In this document: positions 57,701 to 64,000 of the stretch, piece by piece
Numbering within the stretch: the stretch's first letter is position 1
How the letters are laid out: each line of letters opens with the position of its first letter
Assembly (NCBI RefSeq): GCF_003121845.1
Contig: NZ_QEWQ01000006.1
Span: 124,001 to 188,000, forward strand
From: Ignatzschineria ureiclastica
GTDB taxonomy: Bacteria > Pseudomonadota > Gammaproteobacteria > Cardiobacteriales > Wohlfahrtiimonadaceae
Length of the DNA stretch: 64,000 nucleotides
Direction of reading: 5' to 3'
The notes under the pieces: generated by a model
The model's database searches: none
Told to the model about the DNA's origin: nothing
What the model saw: only the letters and a program-made list of their open reading frames with translations
Program-made: the position numbers and the translations under genes

Positions 57701-57975
57701 GCAGATAAATTGATCGTAATACCCGTCTGACCATTCTCTATATTAGGTATTACTCGATAATAATCTCGAGCATTAAATGATGAAACAGAGATACCATAAA
57801 GCGGAATACGATCTTGACCTTCTACATCAGCTCTGATCGTTAATCCCCCCATAATCTCTAAATTTCCCTGTCCAGAAGGAATAGGATCAGGCTCATTCCA
57901 AATTTCGGCAGCAACGGAGGGCACACAATAAATAGTAGCCAATAGAGCCATGGCAATTCTGCTTTTTAATAACAT
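54709..57975 (-). CDS. Pertactin-like autotransporter with PETPEGSN linker
   Basis: A 1088-aa type Va secreted surface protein. A signal peptide (MLLKSRIAMALLATIYCVPS, cleaved about residue 23) is followed by a beta-helix passenger (about 25-620) rich in short strand repeats of Gly, Asn, Thr and Val. Two Cys (FCGDDCPVD) close the passenger. A linker of 13 PETPEGSN-type units covers about 641-745. The last ~290 residues form the outer-membrane beta-barrel, ending in the aromatic-rich LGLKYFFKYD. No protease triad or RGD adhesion motif is evident, so function (adhesin or other) is unknown. The ribosome site is weak. It is a single-gene unit with its own terminator. Confidence 0.9.
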   Translation of the reverse strand: MLLKSRIAMALLATIYCVPSVAAEIWNEPDPIPSGQGNLEIMGGLTIRADVEGQDRIPLYGISVSSFNARDYYRVIPNIENGQTGITINLSAAIGTITGVNVKGLYGPASVDLGSGSTILVTSKDEGPTEIYGIRLAQQGNVQGDNLTINLTGGRRTNVITGISISGVNDQSSVTLGGEWNKIVIEGNSGDAIYLIGQRGSTAELNANNLTIETKGSGSNHGFNVQNNSVVNLTGTTTIASESTAIWTVGNSLSYGQSAGKVFAEQVKITTTASTGNPNIDSERAGLLASGKGQIKVGAGSAITTANMPGVYAIETNSLIHYKGTQEQRNTITVSGQTGATAAKQGKIVLENVDVIAKAENYDVVGIRAVAGILEAANINVSVEDGFNKKYQSVAAVRSRNGMIELTGDNVIDASRAKNRVALLADYGGAITVDDQAMITGHIHIGKGSGSSIRLDLANGSVLTGNTHIEENGTINMRFNEGSRWIMTEDKSSLTSVTLKRGSALYLQSPENFNNNNTFKPVERTITGNFIGGGTLYFNTVLGDDNSATDRLTIKGDVEGKSLIVVNNVGGQGAETIEGIRLITVEGKVAKKDEAFQQSGRIGAGAYEYELISKDNQWYLSSAFCGDDCPVDLPQPETPEKPNPETPEGSNPETPEGSNPETPEGSNPETPEGSNPETPEGSNPETPEGSNPETPEGSNPETPEGSNPETPEGSNPETPEGSNPETPEGSNPETPEGSNPETPEGSSPPVMPPSPEKNRLRAEAGSYLHNQMLANNLFVMNLADREMGEFAYLEGSNEQNNLHQLWIRMAGGHLKFRDQSQQLTTTSDYYALQFGGLLQEWVNDRKNHYRLGLMGSIGNAYGTTNGKYHTKGGVNRSQSHLTGQSIGIYFTYYADEESRQGAYLDTWVQHNWFQNSVEPDGKPTEKYNSRGFTASLESGFSLRLNELTEAFPYQWYMQPHIQLTYMGVRMKGHREVNGTYVRSANDDNAQVKLGVRFALSPYATAQPYDIKGFADLSWISNSKDFGVSLDQTVVESKGAKNIGELKVGVEGTVNNNINLWGNIAVLKGGNKYRDTRVVLGLKYFFKYD
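55742..56053 (-). repeat. 24-bp tandem repeat inside the autotransporter gene (13 units)
   Basis: Thirteen 24-bp units encoding PETPEGSN. Units differ at a few synonymous positions; units 3-5 and 9-11 (counted from the low-coordinate end) are identical, which shows a past block duplication. The unit length is a multiple of three, so gain or loss keeps the frame. Long open frames on the other strand here are only shadows. Confidence 0.95.
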
Positions 57976-58182
57976 TCTTAATACTCTTTTAATAAGTTAT
58001 ATAAATAAGATAAATTAATAAATTTTAATTGAAAAACGATTTGCTTGATAAATTTATTTTCAATTAATCATTTAACTTAATGTTATTTATCATGTTTTTT
58101 ATAAGTATCAAATATTATATACAGAATAGCTATCCCTAAAACTCCTACTCAGGATGCCTTCCTAAGATAAATAAACGCCCAA

Positions 58183-58965
58183 TCAGAAAAACTGCAATAA
58201 CCATTGTGAAAGTGGATTGGTCGGTTCTAAGAGTAATTTAAGTGCCATTGCGACACTCATCACGATCAGTAACGGCCGAATCACGCGCCCACCATATTTC
58301 ACAGCAAAACGCGCGCCGAGTTGTGCGCCGATAAAAGCACCGCAAGCCATTAATAAACCGAGCAGAATCTGCATCTCACCGGAAAAAGCAAAGATAAAGA
58401 GTGAGCCAATGTTAGAGGCAAAATTGGCCAATTTAGTTTCGGCAATGGCATTGATAAGCGTGCTGCCAAGCATCAGCACAAATGCCACCATAAAGAATGA
58501 GCCTGTGCCCGGGCCGAAGATTCCATCATAAAAGCCGATCAAGGGGACAAAAGTGAGAAGAAATAGCGTACGTGAGATCTTCGCTCGCTTCTCTTTCCCA
58601 TCTAATGAGGGAGAAAGCAGAAAGTAGATCGCAACGCAGAGTAGAAGAATCGGGACAATCACCTGTAAAAAGGTCGCCGGTAATTTAGTGGCTAATAGCG
58701 CACCAATCGTCCCACCGGCAAAAGCCATAAAGAAGACCCATTTTGAGAAATGCCATTTAATCAATCCCTTACGAAAAAAGGCCACTGTCGCCGAAAAAGA
58801 ACCCGCTGAGGATTGTAATTTATTCGTGGCTAGCGCTTGTACCGGCGTAAGCCCCGACAGCAGTAATGCCGGCAATGTAATCAATCCGCCACCGCCGGCG
58901 ATCGCATCGATAAAGCCTGCAACCACAGCGACCAATATTAATATGGCAATAATCTCCCCTGACAT
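58183..58965 (-). CDS. TSUP (TauE/SafE) family membrane permease, YfcA-like
   Basis: A 260-aa inner-membrane protein with about eight helices in two similar halves. The first half has FIDAIAGGGGLITLPALLLSG (about 18-38) and the second FYDGIFGPGTGSFFMVAFV (about 144-162), the paired Gly/Pro motifs of the TSUP family. Members export or import sulfur-containing anions and organic acids; the substrate here cannot be told. A strong AAAGGAGA site precedes the ATG. It stands alone; the next gene to the right is divergent. Confidence 0.9.
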   Translation of the reverse strand: MSGEIIAILILVAVVAGFIDAIAGGGGLITLPALLLSGLTPVQALATNKLQSSAGSFSATVAFFRKGLIKWHFSKWVFFMAFAGGTIGALLATKLPATFLQVIVPILLLCVAIYFLLSPSLDGKEKRAKISRTLFLLTFVPLIGFYDGIFGPGTGSFFMVAFVLMLGSTLINAIAETKLANFASNIGSLFIFAFSGEMQILLGLLMACGAFIGAQLGARFAVKYGGRVIRPLLIVMSVAMALKLLLEPTNPLSQWLLQFF

Positions 58966-59356
58966 CCTATCTCCTTTTGATTCGACTCTTATCTTTTTAA
59001 TTATCTGTTTTTATTTATCGTTATTGTGATCACTGATAAATCTATCCCTGATCGTTCTACCCTTGATTGCCCTATGGGGCATCGAAATCAGTGTAGCAAA
59101 CCTCACTACTGACAGATCGGAAATTTACAATCCACTTATCCCATATCCCTCAATCTACGGATTCCTAGCACCGATTCTATCGTTCATTTGATAGTGGCTT
59201 CTCACCGAGATTTACAATATTGTTATTCCCCTATAGGTTATAATGCCCCTCGTTTCAACAACCTTGAAATAGCGTTAAAATAGAATTCGAATAAAATTCG
59301 GATAACGTTGAGATAGAACTGAGATAAAACCGACCTTATAGGTCACTGGAATAATT
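58966..59356 (+). other. Divergent intergenic region between the TSUP and YhiN-like genes
   Basis: Non-coding, 391 bp. A TATAAT hexamer near 59238-59243 is a candidate -10 for the flavoprotein gene, followed by three imperfect AATTCG(A)ATAA-like strings (59280-59305). No further feature is seen. Confidence 0.35.
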
Positions 59357-60664
59357 ATGACAACGGGGCATCACTTTCAAACAATCATTATTGGCGCAGG
59401 GGCCGCAGGTTTAATGGCGGCGAGTCGCTTAGGGCAAGCAGGTCATTCTGTGCTGCTGCTCGATGCAGCGCCTAAAATTGGGGAAAAGATTCGCATCGCC
59501 GGCGGGGGATTTTGTAACTTTACCAATACCCATATCGATGGTTTTGATGCCTCAAATTACTATGTTTCAGAAAATCCTAAATTTGTGCGTTATGCCTTAT
59601 CGAATTTTACCGCGCAAGATTTTATCGCCTTAGTCGAACAATATCAGATTCCTTATACCGAAAAACATCGAGGACAGCTCTTTTGTGATCGTGAACAAAA
59701 GGCATCTTCTAAAGATATTGTAGCAATGCTCCTCAATGAGTGCCGTAAAGGGAATGTAGATCTGCGCTATCCTTGCAAAGTTCACGCCATTCACAGCATC
59801 ACAACAGAGAATGGAACACCTCATAGCGAGCACCTTGACAACCCACACAGCCCACGTTTTAGAGTCGAGACAACAGAGGGATTTTTTACCGCTGATCATC
59901 TCATTATCGCTACCGGTGGCTTAGCCATTCCGAAAATTGGGGCAACAGATTTTGGTTATGAGATCGCCCAATCCTTTGGTCATACTATTATTCCACCACG
60001 TCCGGCATTAGTGCCACTTCATTTTGATTTTTGGGAGCAGGATCATTTTGTAGCCCTTGCCGGCATTTCATTGCCTGTCAGTGTCTCAACCGCAAAAGAT
60101 CAAAAAGGTAAAAAAACGATCACATTCCAAGAAGACCTGCTCTTTCGCCATAAAGGCTTATCGGGACCTGCTATTTTACAGATCTCCAGTTATTGGCAAC
60201 CCGGTCAAACTATTACGCTCAACTTCTCCCCTGAAGTCGATTTAGAATCGGCACTAATTGCCCTCAAAACAAGTGTCAAATATCAGCTTGAACGGGCACT
60301 GACCGAACTCATTCCGGCAATGCCCAAACGCCTTATTCAATTTTGGCTCAATCGCCCTGAATTTGCAGAGCATCAAACGACACCCCTCCCTGAGATTCCC
60401 AATAAAATATTACAAGCACTCGCAACGAGCCTTAATCAGTGGACCATTACCCCTTGTGGCACCGATGGTTATAAAACTGCAGAAGCCACACGAGGCGGTA
60501 TCAATACCAAAGAGCTCAATGCCAAAACAATGGAGAGCCAATACTGCCCAAATCTCTACTGTATCGGGGAAGTGGTCGATGTGGTCGGTTGGCTCGGCGG
60601 TTATAACTTCCAATGGGCTTGGGCTTCAGCAGTTTGTGCTGCAAAAGGGATTTTAGCGAAATAA
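59357..60664 (+). CDS. HI0933/YhiN-family flavoprotein
   Basis: A 435-aa FAD-dependent oxidoreductase of the HI0933/YhiN family. The N-terminal Rossmann motif IIGAGAAGLMAASRLGQAGH (about 11-30) binds FAD, followed by GGGFCNFTN (about 51-59). A mid domain carries QEDLLFRHKGLSGPAILQIS. The C-terminal FAD-contact segment is GGINTKELNAKTMES and LYCIGEVVDVVGWLGGYNFQ. The biochemical role is unsettled in the family; some members have been linked to flavin-dependent reduction reactions. The ATG at 59357 has a GGA site. Confidence 0.93.
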   Translation: MTTGHHFQTIIIGAGAAGLMAASRLGQAGHSVLLLDAAPKIGEKIRIAGGGFCNFTNTHIDGFDASNYYVSENPKFVRYALSNFTAQDFIALVEQYQIPYTEKHRGQLFCDREQKASSKDIVAMLLNECRKGNVDLRYPCKVHAIHSITTENGTPHSEHLDNPHSPRFRVETTEGFFTADHLIIATGGLAIPKIGATDFGYEIAQSFGHTIIPPRPALVPLHFDFWEQDHFVALAGISLPVSVSTAKDQKGKKTITFQEDLLFRHKGLSGPAILQISSYWQPGQTITLNFSPEVDLESALIALKTSVKYQLERALTELIPAMPKRLIQFWLNRPEFAEHQTTPLPEIPNKILQALATSLNQWTITPCGTDGYKTAEATRGGINTKELNAKTMESQYCPNLYCIGEVVDVVGWLGGYNFQWAWASAVCAAKGILAK

Positions 60665-60703
60665 GCCATTAGGATCAGGTCTTTTCCCTAATATAAAAAA
60701 CAT

Positions 60704-60804
60704 AAAACCTGACTCCCCAACAGTTGCAAGATGCAGGATAGAACAGCTTTCGCACTTCTTACAACTGATGCGCCGGCATTTTAATAAGCTTATTTTGAAC
60801 CGAT
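60704..60804 (-). repeat. Backbone dispersed repeat, copy 3
   Basis: Inverted copy of the element at 38729: AAAACCTGACTCCCCAAC, TTGCAAGATGCAGGATAGAA, ATGCGCCGGCATTTTAATAA and TTTTGAACCGAT. The rest of 60665-61023 is AT-rich with nothing else seen. Confidence 0.85.
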
Positions 60805-61023
60805 CTCACTACCGATTTCACTATATATCTACATATCTGAATATGTTTTCTGAAAGATGAGTTTCTACAGATTAGTTTCTGCATTATATCAATTAACCCT
60901 CATTTTAATTTGGTAAGATATTGATTTTTAATCAAGATGCTTTTTAATAACAACTATTAAATACATATTAAATTGAACTTCCCCCATCTTCATCGTTCAA
61001 ATCTCTCTTATAGGTTCTCTCCA

Positions 61024-64000
61024 ATGAAAAAAAACGCTCTTGCCCTGACCTTATCCTTGATCTTCACTAATGCCTCGCTGACCTTTGCGGATATCAATAA
61101 AGGGCTTGATGCTTATCTTGATAACCGGCTAGAAACCAGTTATCAAGAGTTTCTACAATCGGCGAATGCCGGCGATTCCAATGCCGCTTATATTGTCGGG
61201 ATGATGTTATTAACAGGGGAATTAGGTACAGCCGACCCCGAGGCCGGCCAATCGTGGTTAATCACCGCAATGAACCAAGGAAGTGCGCCAGCGGCTTATA
61301 ATCTTGCCCTCTACTATCTAAATGGTACATTTAAGGGAGATTATACAGACTTTAAAGCCGCCCTCGATCGCGCGAAATCGCTTCAATATGCCGATGCCTT
61401 TCTAATTGAGCTAACCCATCCCGATCAGTTAGAATCGCGCTATCAGAGAATGTTAACATTGCCCGAGGTGATTGCGCGGGTCAAAGAGCTCTATGCGATC
61501 GATCCCTCTGATAAACACCAACTTTTATTGGGATTTTTGACCTTAGGTACTTTTATTAATGAACCTGAAGAGATTGCTTATTCACTCTTCACAACCGAAG
61601 ATATCACACAAAGTATCAACGACCTTGTAGCGCTCTATCATCAAGGTTATCAAATTGCGGCAATGCCTTTGACGGAGTTTTATAGTGCCGATATCAGCAA
61701 ACAGATCGGACTTGATCCCTCTCTGATTGCAGATATTGAGTCACCTTCACCGGAAGATCTCTTTTTTCAAATGTTAGAGTATCAGTCTGAATTATTAAGT
61801 AGCCCAGCACCGATCTTTCAATCCTTAGGTCCTGAAAAAATCACCCATATTCTCACAACATTAAGAAAAGCAGCGGATCAGAGTGGTGAAGCCAGCTATC
61901 GTCTAGCTCAAATTTTCCAAAATGGGGTCTTTACGGGCAAAAAAGACGATGACAAAGCTAATGAGTGGTTTGAAAAAGCCATACAATTAGGTGATTTCCG
62001 CGGAATGCAATCTTTAATCGATCATAATCGTTATAATCCCGAGGGCTTACAACGGGTCATTCCCTATCTTTTGACCGCTGCCGAGCAGAATGATCCAGTG
62101 AGCCTTGGACTTTTAGCGAAATTTTATGCAAGAGATCTATATTATGCCGAAGAGATTCCTGAAGATTTTGCAAAAGCGCAAGATTATCTTATTAAAGCGG
62201 CCACATTAGGTGATTTTCCATCACTCACCAAATTAATCAATCTCTATGCCGGCATAGAATATGGGTATGATTACAATATCAAAGAAGATCTACCGAAAGC
62301 ATTAGAATGGGCCAAGCGTTCGATTACTCTTAATCCATCTAATCCTGAAGCCTATTTCAAGATAATTCGTTTATGGCAAGATAATGATCTTCTCACACAA
62401 AACTATAATCTCTATGAATATTACATTCAGACACTGTTACAAATTGCACCACTTCTACCACAAACAGCACGAGCGGCGGCCTATTTCTATGAATTAGAGG
62501 GTGAAAAGCAAAATTTTACAGAAGCACTTCAATATTATGATCAAGCCTTGCAAGACCCTGAAGATGAGGATTATGACGACACCTTATTTTTAAAAGCTCG
62601 TTTACTGAAAAAGATCGCTATCGCTTCCAACAAACTATCTGATAATAGACTCTCCGATACCGCACTCTCCGATACTGCACCCTCCGGTCAGCCACAAGCA
62701 GATCTTGAAAATGATGCTAATGCGATCGCTGCCTTACAAATTCTGTTGCAACTTTCTGCTCGCTATGAAGATGTCCCTAAAATTGCGTTTGAATTAGCCG
62801 AAATATATCACTATGGAATAGGCACAGCGATTAACTTAGATAAAGCAATTGAGTTCTATCGTAATGCAGGAAGTAGAGCCGAAAAACCGCTTGGGTTGCT
62901 GCTTCTATCACAAGATTCACTAGAGTCACAAAATGAAGGGTCGCTTTACCTCACCCATTCTCTAATGCTTAAAGAGGATGCCGACATTCATACGGCTCTA
63001 TTTGCACACCCTGACCTCACGAATGTCCAAATGTGGCTATATGATATCTATCAGCGCCAATCTCTCCCTGAAAGTATCGAGGCTTTTACCTTAATCGAGG
63101 CCGGGGATCAGGCAAAAATCCCACAGCAACAACTCAATTATGCCAAGATTCTTAAATCGATTGAACCTGAAAAAGCCAACGAAATGCTCGATAAGCTCGT
63201 TGCCGACAATTATGAGCCGGCGATTCGTGAGAAGTTATCGCAATATTCCTTTTTTGAAGATAACACGCGCCAAGAACGGATCAAATTAGAGAAACAACTC
63301 ATTGCGGTAGCAACGGATAACAGAGAAGCTTATCAACGGGATCTGATCGATGATTACCACAAAATGCAGGATTTCCAAGCGGCAAAAGCCATTTTACAAG
63401 CCTCAGAGATAGATGAGGATGCTTGGGTTCGAACTCAAAATGAAGAGGGTTTAGCGCTACTCGCCGCTCTAGAGAAAGGCGTTCAAGCTAATGATAGCGA
63501 AGCCATTATCTCCCTAGCGGAAATCTATGAAGCTCAGCAAGAAGAGACTAAAGCGACAGCACTCCTAGAGTCAGCAATACAAAAGGGCGATACTGCTGCA
63601 ATAATCTATCAAGCCGATCGATTACTCAAATCCGGTAGACCTGAAGATCTGCAAAAAGCCAAATCACTCTATCTTAGCGCAGGTGAAGAACAAGCACCGG
63701 AAGTCGATGAGAAGCTCTATCAACTCTATACACAGTATCCCCAATCGCCACTCACTGAAATAGAGATCACACAGTGGCTAAAAGCCAATGTAACCCACTA
63801 TCCAAATGCGCAACATTTCCTCGATGAAATCACCCAATTTCAACAAAACTTAGCCATAGTCAATGATCCCGATCGCTTTAACCTACTCGACCAAAAGGCT
63901 CAAATTCACCATTTAAAATCGTTGGCAACCGCCTACGATAAAGGAAAAGGGACACCGATCAATCCCTCCTCTATGCAAACCTATTATGAACAAGCAGCAA
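61024..64000 (+). CDS. Large exported Sel1/TPR-repeat protein (3' end outside window)
   Basis: Open from ATG 61024 to the window edge, at least 992 codons with no stop. A signal peptide is visible (MKKNALALTLSLIFTNASLT, cleaved near residue 22), so the protein is probably periplasmic or surface-exposed. The mature chain is built of helical pairs of Sel1 type: ANAGDSNAAYIVGMMLLTGE, SYRLAQIFQNGVFTG with DKANEWFEKAIQLG, AFELAEIYHYGIGTAINLDK, and SLATAYDKGKGTPIN near the edge. A short LSDNRLSDTALSDTAPSG stretch (about 540-557) interrupts them. Such repeats serve protein-protein contacts, for example in polysaccharide export (AlgK) or envelope regulation. No partner gene is visible, so the role is open. 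Confidence 0.85.
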   Translation, partial: MKKNALALTLSLIFTNASLTFADINKGLDAYLDNRLETSYQEFLQSANAGDSNAAYIVGMMLLTGELGTADPEAGQSWLITAMNQGSAPAAYNLALYYLNGTFKGDYTDFKAALDRAKSLQYADAFLIELTHPDQLESRYQRMLTLPEVIARVKELYAIDPSDKHQLLLGFLTLGTFINEPEEIAYSLFTTEDITQSINDLVALYHQGYQIAAMPLTEFYSADISKQIGLDPSLIADIESPSPEDLFFQMLEYQSELLSSPAPIFQSLGPEKITHILTTLRKAADQSGEASYRLAQIFQNGVFTGKKDDDKANEWFEKAIQLGDFRGMQSLIDHNRYNPEGLQRVIPYLLTAAEQNDPVSLGLLAKFYARDLYYAEEIPEDFAKAQDYLIKAATLGDFPSLTKLINLYAGIEYGYDYNIKEDLPKALEWAKRSITLNPSNPEAYFKIIRLWQDNDLLTQNYNLYEYYIQTLLQIAPLLPQTARAAAYFYELEGEKQNFTEALQYYDQALQDPEDEDYDDTLFLKARLLKKIAIASNKLSDNRLSDTALSDTAPSGQPQADLENDANAIAALQILLQLSARYEDVPKIAFELAEIYHYGIGTAINLDKAIEFYRNAGSRAEKPLGLLLLSQDSLESQNEGSLYLTHSLMLKEDADIHTALFAHPDLTNVQMWLYDIYQRQSLPESIEAFTLIEAGDQAKIPQQQLNYAKILKSIEPEKANEMLDKLVADNYEPAIREKLSQYSFFEDNTRQERIKLEKQLIAVATDNREAYQRDLIDDYHKMQDFQAAKAILQASEIDEDAWVRTQNEEGLALLAALEKGVQANDSEAIISLAEIYEAQQEETKATALLESAIQKGDTAAIIYQADRLLKSGRPEDLQKAKSLYLSAGEEQAPEVDEKLYQLYTQYPQSPLTEIEITQWLKANVTHYPNAQHFLDEITQFQQNLAIVNDPDRFNLLDQKAQIHHLKSLATAYDKGKGTPINPSSMQTYYEQAA

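Overview
The window comes from a low-GC gammaproteobacterium. PykA, HemN, ActP/YjcH, Nfo, MetE, GltIJKL and DppABCDF all resemble gammaproteobacterial versions. Gene content and style would fit Ignatzschineria or Wohlfahrtiimonas, but that is recall and was not tested. The window has two halves separated by a tRNA-Ser(UGA) gene at 32592-32681 (minus strand).

Left half (1 to about 32.5 kb): a defence island on the 3' side of the tRNA. It holds three CRISPR arrays with one shared 36-bp repeat (1-966, running off the left edge; 7581-7882; 9462-10186) and no cas gene. The arrays are interleaved with a type III restriction-modification module (res, mod, a DUF4391 protein and, 3.4 kb upstream, a PLD/SNF2-type helicase), a RelB/RelE-type toxin-antitoxin pair, a complete type I Zorya system (zorABCD, 14.4-21.9 kb), and an AT-rich six-gene operon (23.2-31.7 kb). 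That operon encodes two dynamin-like GTPases, a tail-anchored protein, a HerA/DUF87-type ATPase, a WHH-type HNH nuclease toxin and a SUKH/SMI1 immunity protein. A perfect 33-bp direct repeat (22351-22383 and 32430-32462) brackets this operon together with a decayed IS3-family element and a decayed Fic gene, so it looks like a separately acquired segment. A GC-rich dispersed repeat occurs about ten times, always in the same orientation, and only in the left 22 kb.

Right half (32.6-64 kb): chromosomal backbone. It holds pyruvate kinase, oxygen-independent coproporphyrinogen oxidase with an FNR-like box, the acetate permease pair yjcH-actP, endonuclease IV, metE, ribokinase, a glutamate/aspartate ABC importer, a candidate intergenic sRNA, a dipeptide ABC importer, a pertactin-like autotransporter with a 13-unit PETPEGSN linker, a TSUP permease, a YhiN-type flavoprotein, and a large Sel1/TPR-like exported protein cut off by the right edge. 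A second, different dispersed repeat lies between these genes.

Three observations stand out. First, two pairs of CRISPR spacers in different arrays differ only at synonymous positions when read on the complementary strand; they therefore target homologous coding sites in diverged invaders, in antisense orientation. Second, a 24-codon micro-ORF just upstream of the DUF4391 gene retains the start and the last ~15 codons of the helicase gene, with a matching upstream region: the scar of a large internal deletion. Third, the dynamin/HerA/WHH/SUKH operon is a coherent gene set that I cannot assign to a named system.
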